Shown here: in pieces, positions 8,548 through 16,309 of the stretch
Numbering within the stretch: the first letter of the stretch is position 1
How the letters are laid out: the number at the start of each line of letters is the position of its first letter
NCBI GenBank assembly: GCA_900766945.1
Contig: CAAFXD010000183.1
Location: 1-49,329 of the forward strand
Direction: 5' to 3'
Source of the DNA: Clostridia bacterium
GTDB taxonomy: Bacteria; Bacillota; Clostridia; Oscillospirales; Acutalibacteraceae
DNA length: 49,329 nt
Translations under genes and position numbers: made by a program
The notes under the pieces: generated by a model
The model's input: the letters and a program-made list of their open reading frames with translations, nothing else
Databases searched by the model: none
What the model was told of the DNA's origin: nothing

Positions 8548-9495
8548 TTAACCTTCCTTTGCAAAGCGCACTCTTTCTTTTTCATATGAATGACTTTTTG
8601 TGTTTTGTTCGCGCAACTTATTGTTTAATCTAAAAGACAAATCGTGTGCAATTTCCTGACAGACTTCAAGCATTGCGCGAAAATCGCTTTGGTTCGGGTA
8701 TTGCGCTTTCAAATTGGACAAATCGAATCGAAATGCAGATGTATCCACTCCGGCACATCTGCAAAGCAGATAAGAAACAATGCCAGCATCAAAAGAACGG
8801 GTAGCTCGAACAAATAGCGAGCCATCCCGCTTGTGAAATACACCCAATGCAATCTCATATGCCACACGCTGGAACCACTCTTGCCGTGCAACTTTGCGAA
8901 TGACAACTGTTTTAGTTTCGGGAATATAGCGAAGTTCATCACTTTCGGAGATGTTCTCTGCGTCGTGTATTAGTTGCTTAGGGTCATACACAATACATCG
9001 AACCGGTGAAGCGTTGCACAGAGCAATGTTACGCGCTTTTTCAGGCGTGGAACTGCCGACGAAAACCGATATAGGGCGCGAACTGTTCATTACCGTGCGC
9101 GCATAATCGGGGTTTACTGTTTGACTGGCATCGTACCCTTTGTAAAGCTTGAATTTTGTATGTACTTCGCCGTTTTCGTCAACATATTGTCCGTTTGGCG
9201 CGAATTGATAGATTCCCTCCGGGTAATAACCGTTTTGGTCTTTTTTTATGGCGATATTCCTTTTTTCCCACTCTTTAATGGAGAGCACCGCCGTTGCTTC
9301 GGGCAACTGTGCTTGTACCAATATCGTATTTCCAACGGAAGTGGAAACATGATCGGCAAGCATATTCAAGAATGCCCTAAAACTGTTCTCATCGCGCATA
9401 ATGGTGTCTGTTTGCTCTCGTAACAACGCAAATGCAGCCCGTTCTTTTTCCTGCATAACTTTCTTAAATTCTTCAGGCGTCAGTTGAGACTCCAT
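8548..9495 (-). CDS. ArdC-like protein with degenerate metallopeptidase site
   Basis: 315 residues. The N-terminus has the ArdC-N-type fold signature (ILVQAQLPEATAVLSIKEWE, about residues 57-76), which binds single-stranded DNA in ArdC antirestriction proteins. The second half aligns in layout with the zinc-metallopeptidase domain of that family, but the expected HExxH helix reads YEIAL (within RVAYEIALGVF, about residue 212), so both catalytic His residues are missing. It probably binds DNA without protease activity. Its ATG overlaps the PcfB stop codon (TAATG). The same N-terminal motif recurs at the start of the giant helicase gene. Confidence 0.7.
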   Translation of the reverse strand: MESQLTPEEFKKVMQEKERAAFALLREQTDTIMRDENSFRAFLNMLADHVSTSVGNTILVQAQLPEATAVLSIKEWEKRNIAIKKDQNGYYPEGIYQFAPNGQYVDENGEVHTKFKLYKGYDASQTVNPDYARTVMNSSRPISVFVGSSTPEKARNIALCNASPVRCIVYDPKQLIHDAENISESDELRYIPETKTVVIRKVARQEWFQRVAYEIALGVFHKRDGSLFVRATRSFDAGIVSYLLCRCAGVDTSAFRFDLSNLKAQYPNQSDFRAMLEVCQEIAHDLSFRLNNKLREQNTKSHSYEKERVRFAKEG

Positions 9496-10490
9496 TATCG
9501 TGCACCTCCCTTCGTCGGCAGGGGAATACTCTCTTTTTGACGCGGAGTGTATTTTAACGCCCAGTTTCCGGCAGTTTTAATCTCAGAGCCGGTTACCTTG
9601 CGAAGGGAACGGTTATTTTTATCGACCACTTCATAAAGATGTGTATCTCGAAGATCGGCGCGAATTGATTTGCCGCCATCTGCTTCCATAGAAACAATAT
9701 CACTTTTCGGGACAATCAATCTTTCTGCTTTTTTTGTGCCGGGTATGGTTAATATAACCTTATCTTCCGTTTCTGATACAAACAAGGAGTCTTTGTTTGC
9801 CGAAATCGGAATTAACCGACCATCACGCCGCGCTGCCACAACATAGGCTTTTTGCAGATTTTTCTCGACACCCGTATCAGGGTTAAAAGTTAGGTCGAAA
9901 GGATTGGATTCGCTTGAGTTCGGCTCCGATCGAAGCGAAGGGGCGACCGGAGCCGGCGAGGGGTTTGCTCTTTCGTTGACAGTTATGCCGTCCTCCGATA
10001 CGGTGACATCAACGCCTTTGGCTGTACCGTCTTTCAAAGCTTCCTCATATGCTTCCGGCGATATTTCCTCAATTTGCATATCATAAGGAACTACAGAGGC
10101 AATACCGAGACTTTCCGCTAAACGAACAAAACGGTCAGCATCCTCTTTGCGAACCGAAATTTCTACGCGACCGTCTGCTTTCATTTCTTTGGTTGCCTTA
10201 TATTGCATATAGGGAATATGCAGGCGCTTTAATTCCGGTTTTAATTTATCCATATCACTTTTAGATAAAGGAAAAACCGAACTGGATACAAAACTATTGA
10301 GGAAAGCCCGCGTATTTACTTTCCCACCAAGTTTTTGTTTGCCTTTGTTTCGTTCGTAAAGTGTTCTTATTCCGGCAAACAGTAAGGCAAGGCTTTTGGT
10401 CGCTGCCTCTCCTGTAAACCTAAAACAATATTGCAGTCCTTCCATTGTCATTCGGACAATGATATCGGTTGCTTCAGCTTCTGCTGACAT
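9495..10490 (-). CDS. pcfB: PcfB-family (DUF3801) accessory transfer protein
   Basis: 331 residues from the ATG at 10490, which has AAAGGA 9 bases upstream; an earlier in-frame ATG at 10508 is less well placed. The N-terminal helical domain MTMEGLQYCFRFTGEAATK...LALLFAGI is the PcfB/DUF3801 hallmark and is followed by a basic segment and a Pro-rich linker. In pCF10, PcfB bridges the relaxase to the VirD4-type coupling protein, which fits its place between the relaxase and virD4 here. It overlaps the relaxase end by 17 bases. Confidence 0.87.
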   Translation of the reverse strand: MSAEAEATDIIVRMTMEGLQYCFRFTGEAATKSLALLFAGIRTLYERNKGKQKLGGKVNTRAFLNSFVSSSVFPLSKSDMDKLKPELKRLHIPYMQYKATKEMKADGRVEISVRKEDADRFVRLAESLGIASVVPYDMQIEEISPEAYEEALKDGTAKGVDVTVSEDGITVNERANPSPAPVAPSLRSEPNSSESNPFDLTFNPDTGVEKNLQKAYVVAARRDGRLIPISANKDSLFVSETEDKVILTIPGTKKAERLIVPKSDIVSMEADGGKSIRADLRDTHLYEVVDKNNRSLRKVTGSEIKTAGNWALKYTPRQKESIPLPTKGGAR

Positions 10491-11844
10491 TTTCATCATT
10501 CCTTTCATTCTTTTCAGAGTCTGTCGTGAACGGTTGAGAACTTTCGTTTTGTGATTTTTGTATCATCCCTTTCTGTATAATGCTTGCTTGCTGATTTGCT
10601 TTTTTTGTGCGGGCGGAACGCTCATAAATCCGTTCGCAAGACTTCATCTGTCTATTCACCCTTTGAAGTAATGAGTTGATTGCAACAATTTGCGACTGTA
10701 ATGTTTTCGCTGTTTCCACAGTATCGCACATACCTAATGCTTCGCGTAATGTTAAGCGTTTAGCATATAGCCCTTTTCGTTGTTCGTCGAGGGTATAATA
10801 GAATTCCGCCAGTTGGTCGACGCTATCAATTTGATTATCAAAAAGTAAATTTGCATCTTCTGCAAATTCCCGAAAGAGGTTCGTATCGCGCCGTACCTGC
10901 ACTGGCATTTTACGCTGCATCTGCGTAGAAGCACCAAGCAAATTTCGCAAGCGATAAAGATACACATAATAGAGCCCTCGAAATCCGCCTTTTGCTTTGA
11001 GAGGATATTTGGTTTTTACGCGATAGGTTTTCACCTGAATCCGAATCGGTTTTATTTCGGGTTGCTTTACTATCCGTCTGCCGGTATAAAGTATTCTTTC
11101 CGTAATATCCTCTTCGCTGTATCCTTTTCCGAGTTTATACAAACGAAAATGTGCGTTTGTACCGGGAGGAGATAAGCTGATGTATTTGCCCCGGTGATAA
11201 ACTGTATATCCGCACTGACTTAATTCGTCCAATAAGCCTTTGAGCGTACTAACGCACGGAATCAATGCATCAATATCTTCTCTTATCATTCCGCGCCAAG
11301 TAAAGCCGCCGTTTTTATCAATAATCCATTCGGCATAACTTTTTCCTTTGTTCTCGGGGGACTCAACCACTGATAGATTGTGTGCGCGACAAATGCGGTC
11401 ATTTTCTTCCCGCATACGGCGAATAAAATCGTGGTCAGTTTGTAGTTTTTTTCCGTCAAGCAGATTAACGGAATTAACTACAAAGTGATTGTGTAAATGC
11501 GCTTGATCGAGATGAGTGCATACAACAACCTGATAACCACAGCTGCCAAATAATGCCTGAGCCAATTCAATGCCGCATTGGTGTGCTTCCGCTGGCGAAG
11601 TTTCCCCCGGCTTAAAGCTTTGCTCAAAATGATACGCATAGTTCCCACTGTTTTTATCCCAACGATCTCGGACCACTTTAAACTGTTCAGCGGTACCGAC
11701 AACAGAGCAGTTGATAGAGTCAACATACAAGCATTTTTCATCGGTCGTTTTTTCAGGGTTTATTGCATATCGAATTAGTTTAACGACAGCCGTTTGCGTT
11801 TTGGGCGGTTTGGGTAATCTTTTCGTCGTTGCCAAACAAATCAC
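10474..11844 (-). CDS. MobP-type relaxase of the ICE
   Basis: 456 residues if started at the GTG at 11844, which overlaps the stop of the MobC-like gene; an internal TTG at 11835 (giving MATTKR) is the alternative. The histidine triad is HLDQAHLHNHFVVNSV (about residue 112), and the N-terminal INPEKT motif is typical of relaxases that nick oriT and stay bound to the 5' end. The C-terminal half is helical and basic and probably interacts with PcfB and VirD4. The candidate oriT is 600 bp upstream in the same operon. Confidence 0.9.
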   Translation of the reverse strand: MICLATTKRLPKPPKTQTAVVKLIRYAINPEKTTDEKCLYVDSINCSVVGTAEQFKVVRDRWDKNSGNYAYHFEQSFKPGETSPAEAHQCGIELAQALFGSCGYQVVVCTHLDQAHLHNHFVVNSVNLLDGKKLQTDHDFIRRMREENDRICRAHNLSVVESPENKGKSYAEWIIDKNGGFTWRGMIREDIDALIPCVSTLKGLLDELSQCGYTVYHRGKYISLSPPGTNAHFRLYKLGKGYSEEDITERILYTGRRIVKQPEIKPIRIQVKTYRVKTKYPLKAKGGFRGLYYVYLYRLRNLLGASTQMQRKMPVQVRRDTNLFREFAEDANLLFDNQIDSVDQLAEFYYTLDEQRKGLYAKRLTLREALGMCDTVETAKTLQSQIVAINSLLQRVNRQMKSCERIYERSARTKKANQQASIIQKGMIQKSQNESSQPFTTDSEKNERNDENVSRS

Positions 11845-12161
11845 ATCCGTTCCAAAAACGCTTTCATTATCTCTTCAAAAGTCGAAACTGCTTGTGCGTA
11901 TTTTTCGACATTTATAACGCGCATTGTATGTGCACGCCGCGCGATTTGGTTTAAATTGTTACCAATCGAATACAACTGCGCAAGCATATCTTTTTCATAA
12001 TCTCCTATTTCTTTGGACTTCGGAGTTTTCTCGGCAAGTAGTTTGCGTAGATAGGACTCTTTGGAAAGACCCGAGCGTTCCAAATTGTAGAGGAAAAAAT
12101 CGTACTCATCATCATTCAGGCGAACTTGTACGCGATGTGTGCGTTCTCTGTGCTCACTCAT
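11841..12161 (-). CDS. mobC: MobC-like relaxosome accessory protein
   Basis: 106 residues. The N-terminal VQVRLNDDEYDFFLYNLERSGLSKESYLRKLL is a ribbon-helix-helix DNA-binding motif. The second half contains the MobC signature IGNNLNQIARRAH. Known role: it helps the relaxase open and nick oriT. The start is coupled to the upstream RHH gene through an ATGA overlap, and AGGAGGT precedes it. Confidence 0.88.
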   Translation of the reverse strand: MSEHRERTHRVQVRLNDDEYDFFLYNLERSGLSKESYLRKLLAEKTPKSKEIGDYEKDMLAQLYSIGNNLNQIARRAHTMRVINVEKYAQAVSTFEEIMKAFLERM

Positions 12162-12376
12162 TTGTTCTTACCTCCTTGATCTTCGGGCGGCGCATTATTG
12201 TATAACATTTTCAGCGCATCAATTTCACACGGCTTGATGTTCCTGGCAATCAGTCGCAAACCCAACCTGAGAATTTCAGCACGAGACAAATGTGTCTGTT
12301 CGGAAACATACGATAACAAGCCCATATCGTAGGGCGACATCCGAATCAGCATTTGCTGAGTTTTGTTTTCACACAT
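12158..12376 (-). CDS. Small ribbon-helix-helix DNA-binding protein
   Basis: 72 residues: MLIRMSPYDMGLLSYVSEQT and a following LSRAEILRLGLRLI form a clear RHH motif (residues 9-44). It is the first gene of the mobilisation/transfer operon, just downstream of the candidate oriT, so it may be the operon's autoregulator or an extra relaxosome component. GGAGGTG lies 6 bases before the ATG. No close functional homologue comes to mind. Confidence 0.8.
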   Translation of the reverse strand: MCENKTQQMLIRMSPYDMGLLSYVSEQTHLSRAEILRLGLRLIARNIKPCEIDALKMLYNNAPPEDQGGKNK

Positions 12377-12395
12377 TTTTTCACCTCCGTTTCAA

Positions 12396-12425
12396 ATTTT
12401 AGTGTGATAAAATCGCCTACTGCAA
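12396..12425 (-). promoter_or_regulatory. Candidate promoter of the mob/tra operon
   Basis: On the minus strand, TTGCAG (12425-12420), an 18-bp spacer and TAAAAT (12401-12396) lie 20 bases before the RHH start. It sits between the oriT inverted repeat and the first operon gene. Confidence 0.45.
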
Positions 12426-12458
12426 TTCCTTTTGTCCGAAGTCCAGTGTTCGGCGTGG

Positions 12459-12511
12459 CAAGCAAGGGATTTGGGTGACCACCCAAATCCCGCTTGTCAG
12501 GGAGCACCCTG
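12459..12511. other. Candidate oriT of the ICE
   Basis: A perfect 11-bp inverted repeat, GGGATTTGGGT (12466-12476) and ACCCAAATCCC (12481-12491), is flanked by outer arms CAAGC (12459-12463) and GCTTG (12492-12496). A second small repeat, CAGGG/CCCTG, follows at 12498-12511. Such nested repeats directly upstream of RHH, MobC and relaxase genes are typical of oriT. The nick site is not determined. Confidence 0.6.
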
Positions 12512-12543
12512 AAACCCCGTAATAAATAACAACAAAATTACAA

Positions 12544-13665
12544 TTAAACCTCGGGAAAATAAAGTGAGTTTTTCCCGTGTTTTTCCGTATTTTGTTGCCT
12601 TGATTTATTGGAAAAACCATCAAAACGAACAGCTGTTTTGATGGTTTTTGCGCCAAATATTTTTTCCACTTGAGGGAATGTTGATTGAAGTACACACATA
12701 TTACATATTCCCCCTGTATAAAAAACAGAGTGCGGAATTTTTCTTAAAGGGCTATCCAAAGGCGTGTGCAAGTGCACATAATCGTCATAAGAAATATCAA
12801 TGGAATAAATGATTTCACCTTTCGTTTTTGCCCATCTACAAAGCTCGAAATATCGAATTTTCGATGGTTGAAACCGAATGCTACCGTCCAAAATCCCTTG
12901 TAAATCTTTTTGTGGATTTAGCCCGAATAGAGGTACTTTTAAAAGAGAAACATCATCAACAGCACGGCGTAAAAGTTTGCATTTTTCGTTCAATTCCTGT
13001 GCGAAATGAATATTGCGATCATTTGTTTCCACGAAACCTCGCGCAAATGTTTCACCGCCAATTTCTGCGAAAAGTTTGAAATCACAAAGAAGGGCTGTAT
13101 AATAATCCTCCCTTTCGTTAAGCAAAGGATACCAAACATGTTGTTTTAAAATGTTGTGATAACCGACTGTATCTGCTTTTCTGAATTCATTAAAGGGCAG
13201 GCTGTATTTTTTTTCAAATGCATCAACCTGTTCTTGCTTATCTACATACAGTACAATATCGGCAAAAGGTGCCGGTTGTTCACCGGTTACTGCTATTGAA
13301 ATATTCAAATTTTTGCTTGTTCTATCCGGTTGTATTCCGAGTTTTCTCCACTCAAAATCCCACAATTCTTTGCTGTTCCTTTGGCGAATATCGCGTCTGA
13401 TACCATAGTAATCGGCAAGTTTCTGCATAGCAGTTTTCCGATCGCATTGTTCCATAACCTGTACGAGCGTTATAGTGTCACCACCAACACCTCCGCCAAA
13501 ATCATACCAAGAATTATCAGGGTAAACACAGCAAGACTCAGTACGCTCCGGTCGTATTTTACAGTAAAATCGATTGCCCTTTTGATGTAGTTCGACACCG
13601 TAAATGTCTCGTAAAAGTTCTGAAAGTGGGATTTGTTTCAACCGTTCAATGTAATCATCTGACAT
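12544..13665 (-). CDS. CHC2-zinc-ribbon-like protein lacking its zinc ligands
   Basis: 373 residues from the ATG at 13665 (MSDDYIERL), with GGAAAGGG upstream. Residues 9-90 follow the DnaG-type CHC2 domain pattern: LKQIPLSELLRDIYGVEL, then a ribbon, then GGVGGDTITLVQVMEQCDRKTAMQKLADYYGI. The ligand positions are altered: C35-x2-R38 instead of C-x2-H, and D55-x2-G58 instead of C-x2-C. The rest has no domain I recognise. Related ICE proteins are annotated as CHC2 or primase-like, suggesting a link to element replication, but primase activity cannot be claimed. A strong hairpin lies inside its 3' coding end. Confidence 0.7.
   Translation of the reverse strand: MSDDYIERLKQIPLSELLRDIYGVELHQKGNRFYCKIRPERTESCCVYPDNSWYDFGGGVGGDTITLVQVMEQCDRKTAMQKLADYYGIRRDIRQRNSKELWDFEWRKLGIQPDRTSKNLNISIAVTGEQPAPFADIVLYVDKQEQVDAFEKKYSLPFNEFRKADTVGYHNILKQHVWYPLLNEREDYYTALLCDFKLFAEIGGETFARGFVETNDRNIHFAQELNEKCKLLRRAVDDVSLLKVPLFGLNPQKDLQGILDGSIRFQPSKIRYFELCRWAKTKGEIIYSIDISYDDYVHLHTPLDSPLRKIPHSVFYTGGICNMCVLQSTFPQVEKIFGAKTIKTAVRFDGFSNKSRQQNTEKHGKNSLYFPEV
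12612..12649 (-). terminator. Rho-independent-type hairpin inside the 3' end of the CHC2-like gene
   Basis: A perfect 15-bp stem (12612-12626 with 12635-12649), an 8-nt loop and a T5 tract on the minus strand lie within the coding region, some 20 codons before the stop. It precedes the oriT region and so would separate this gene from the mob/tra operon. Confidence 0.65.
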
Positions 13666-13685
13666 ATTTTTTCCCTTTCCAACGC

Positions 13686-13722
13686 AAAAAAGAGAAGTTC
13701 TTTTTCGGAACTTCTCTTTTTT
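13686..13722. terminator. Strong bidirectional hairpin between the DpnD-like and CHC2-like genes
   Basis: A perfect 15-bp stem (13686-13700 with 13708-13722) has a 7-nt loop. Its arms contain A6/T6 tracts, so it reads as a terminator in both directions. It sits only 21 bases before the CHC2-like start codon, leaving no room for a promoter in between. Confidence 0.75.
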
Positions 13723-13773
13723 GATGTTGTGCAACTGAATTGTATTTATCGCTGAATTTGATTTAACTGTACA

Positions 13774-14259
13774 TTAGCGTACCATATCATCTTTTTGCTG
13801 AGATTTCTTTGCCAACGGCGGTTTTAAACTGGCTGCGGACACTTTTTCTTGAATTGCCTGCTCGTATAAATGGTATGCGCACTCATTAGGTGTTTCTGCG
13901 CAGTCGATCTTCATCTCGACATAATCAATCAAGCCCTGCTTTTCATCAGGTGACAGTAATGAAAAAACGACTTGCTCAGGATATACAGAACAGAGGTTAA
14001 TTATAGCGCCAATGTTTACAGTCTTTGGCGAACGGTCGGTTGCAAATTCGCATAAATACGCATAAGCGGTTTTCATTTTCGCAAATGTTACAGGTTGCTT
14101 ATGAGAAAACTCCACACCAACAAAAGCATCAGCATCGAGAATATAATCACCATTATGCCATCGTTTTGCGACAATATCGTGAGCTTCTTCCCGGCTATTG
14201 GCGTCTATTGTGACTTTTTTTTGCAGTGTTTCCGTAATCATTACATCGTATTGTTCCAT
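13774..14259 (-). CDS. DpnD/PcfM-like protein
   Basis: 161 residues. Residues 3-50 (YDVMITETLQKKVTIDANSR and the following EEAHDIVAKRWHNGDYILDADAFVGVEF) match the DpnD/PcfM family, a small beta-alpha domain common in Firmicutes conjugative elements and of unknown biochemical role. The remaining 110 residues are helical and acidic. It follows the giant helicase gene (28 bases after its stop) with AAGGAG upstream, and is probably co-transcribed with it when that gene is intact. Confidence 0.75.
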   Translation of the reverse strand: MEQYDVMITETLQKKVTIDANSREEAHDIVAKRWHNGDYILDADAFVGVEFSHKQPVTFAKMKTAYAYLCEFATDRSPKTVNIGAIINLCSVYPEQVVFSLLSPDEKQGLIDYVEMKIDCAETPNECAYHLYEQAIQEKVSAASLKPPLAKKSQQKDDMVR

Positions 14260-14286
14260 TAATAATTCACTCCTTATCGTTTTTTG

Positions 14287-15915
14287 CTATATGCACACTT
14301 CTTCGTGCCTATGTGTTTTGCTTTTTGGCTCGGTAGTTTCTTCGTCCTCATCGAGCTCGCCGCCGACGATTTCGTTCTCACGCTTATCCACATTGAGCAG
14401 TGCATTGAGTTCGTTTAGCCTTGCGGTTTTGGCTTTAAGTTCTTCTTCCTGATTAAACGGTTTTTCCACATCAGCCTTTGCCGTTTCAAACTGCTTTTGG
14501 GTATTTTCAAGTGTCTGCTCGTTTATTTCCAAACGCTTCGGAAGTCCCTCAAGAGCGTTATCCAAACGGGTAATATTGCCGAAGGTGTCCGTACCAAGCG
14601 ACACGGAATAACCAAGTTCGCCTTTTAGCTTTACTTTGTATTCCTGTGCCAAAGTGTCAAAAGAAAGTTCCATTTGAAATCCACGGTATTCGCCGAGAGG
14701 AACCGGATCGGGACTCGTCATAGCCTGACACGCATCGAGAATTGCATTGCCGGCATCCGCTTTCTCTGAATAGAAAACATCCTTGACCGTCATTCCGATA
14801 AAACTATCATCAAGCGGTTTCGGGTGCTGATTTACTCTCTCCATATCGGATTTCAAGCCCTCTATTGTATCAGTCAATCTTGCGATTTCCTGTGGGAAAA
14901 ACTTGATAATCTTATCTTCAAGAGCATATTTTTCAGAGAGAAAGTTGGACTTTAACAAGCGTAATTTTTGCACGCGAATATCCAAATCCATTTTCTCTTT
15001 AATATGCGGATTGCCTGTCGCAAGCATTTTGATTTCAGCATAGGACAGTGCGGTTTCGTCAATATCCTCGCAGGAACGGACGGGTGATTTACTTGTCATA
15101 ATTTGTGAAGAAAACTTTTGTTTTCCTTCGACAAGCTGATACAGATATGCATCAAAAGTCTGTTCCGTAACATACCTGTATATATCCACTTCGGGATTTT
15201 CATTCCCCTGACGAACTATTCGTCCGAGCCTTTGTTCAAGGTCGGATGGGCGCCAAGGACAATCGAGATCGTGTAAAGCAATAAGTTTGTTTTGCACATT
15301 CGTTCCTGCACCCATTTTTTGCGTAGAACCCATAAGCAACCGGACTTCACCTTTGCGGGTTTTCTTAAAGAGGTCCAGTTTTTTTGCTTCTGTGTCAGCT
15401 TCGTGAATAAACTTGATTTCACTTTCGGGTATCCCGCGCTCAATCAATTTTTTGCGGATATCCGTATAGACGGAGAAAGTGTCATCGCCTTTTGGAGTGG
15501 AAAGGTCGCAAAAAAACAACTGTGCAGCATATTTGTCCTGTCCTTCTTTCCAAATACGGTAGATATTTTCGACGCAGGCATTGAGTTTACTTCCCTCAAA
15601 ATCAGGAAGAGTATCATTGATAAGTCGCTGATCAAGTGCCAGTTTTCTGCCGTCATTTGTGATTTTGAGCATATTATCCACGCTTGCGTCTACCAAACCT
15701 TGCCGCACTCGGTCTGCTCTTTCGGAGAGTTTTGCAACCATTTCCTTTTGCATTTCGGACGGTTTCACGGCAATGTTGTGGAAATTTGCTCTCGGAACCG
15801 GAAGGTTAAGCATATCCGCGGTCTTAATGTCAGCGACTTCTTTGAACATCGCCATAAGTTCAGGCAGGTTGTAGAACCTTGCGAACCTTGTCTTTGCTCG
15901 GTAGCCTGTTCCTTC
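14287..15915 (-). pseudogene. C-terminal fragment of the methylase-helicase gene, cut off by the nested transposon
   Basis: The reading frame is open from the element junction at 15915 (EGTGYRAKTRF...) to the stop at 14287, about 541 residues. It carries the second RecA-like lobe of the SNF2 helicase: VRLLMGSTQKMGAGTNVQ, DCPWRPSDLEQRLGRIVRQG and the following helical region. The first lobe is in the fragment at 23150-29968. No convincing ribosome site precedes an internal ATG, so it is probably not made while the element is inserted. Joining at GA restores ...ELTPE-GTGYRAKT... without a gap. Confidence 0.9.
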
Positions 15916-15926
15916 GGGGAGCGGTT

Positions 15927-15932
15927 TGTCAA
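15927..15932 (-). promoter_or_regulatory. -35 half of the circle-junction promoter
   Basis: TTGACA on the minus strand overlaps the tnpW stop codon (TCT TGA CA). In the integrated state the base pairs 17 bp downstream do not form a -10 box. In the excised circle it is joined to TATAAT at 23161-23156 with exactly 17 bp between. Confidence 0.75.
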
Positions 15933-16117
15933 GATGTTTTCCGCATATTCTCTAAATTAAATTTTTCGGCGGTGGTAATGCCGCCTAAAACCTCCTGCCT
16001 GCAAAGGTCAGAAAGTGCCTTTTCAAGCGGTTTTTTCGCTGTTTCAGCCTGTTTTACGCAGACGATATAGGTCGTGTTTCCAATCCTTAATTCGTAACTT
16101 GAATTTGTGTTTTCCAT
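15929..16117 (-). CDS. tnpW: TnpW-like small transposon protein
   Basis: 62 residues from the ATG at 16117 (MENTNSSYELRIGNTTYIVC), with GGAGGG upstream; a longer reading to 16297 lacks support. Its position as the last gene of the element, its size, and motifs KPLEKALSDLC and ITTAEKFNLENMRK match the TnpW/'transposon-encoded' family of Tn4451-like elements. Its function is not established in the family. Its stop codon overlaps the -35 hexamer used in the excised circle. Confidence 0.75.
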   Translation of the reverse strand: MENTNSSYELRIGNTTYIVCVKQAETAKKPLEKALSDLCRQEVLGGITTAEKFNLENMRKTS

Positions 16118-16264
16118 TTTCGTTTTCCCTCCTTTTTCGGTTTTTGCGGTCTGAAAAGAGAAAAGGCGGCTTCGACCTCCGGGTTCTAAATGAAAATCCC
16201 AAGCGTCAAAACCGCCGTTTACTGCCCGAAAAAGAGTATCGGGGCATATTCTCTTTCCCTGTCT

Positions 16265-16299
16265 AAAGCAAGAGGACAAGAATACATAGTGTCCCATCG
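16265..16299. repeat. Inverted 35-bp repeat of the nested element, copy 1
   Basis: These 35 bases match the reverse complement of 20844-20878 at 28 of 35 positions without gaps, including 14 identical bases (ATAGTGTCCCATCG). The copy lies between mob and tnpW. Confidence 0.55.
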
Positions 16300-16309
16300 A
16301 AAAGGACGC

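Noticed and set aside
12417..12695. Minus-strand frame of 92 codons across the oriT repeats
   Set aside because: It overlaps the end of the CHC2-like gene and the inverted repeats; no ribosome site or family match.
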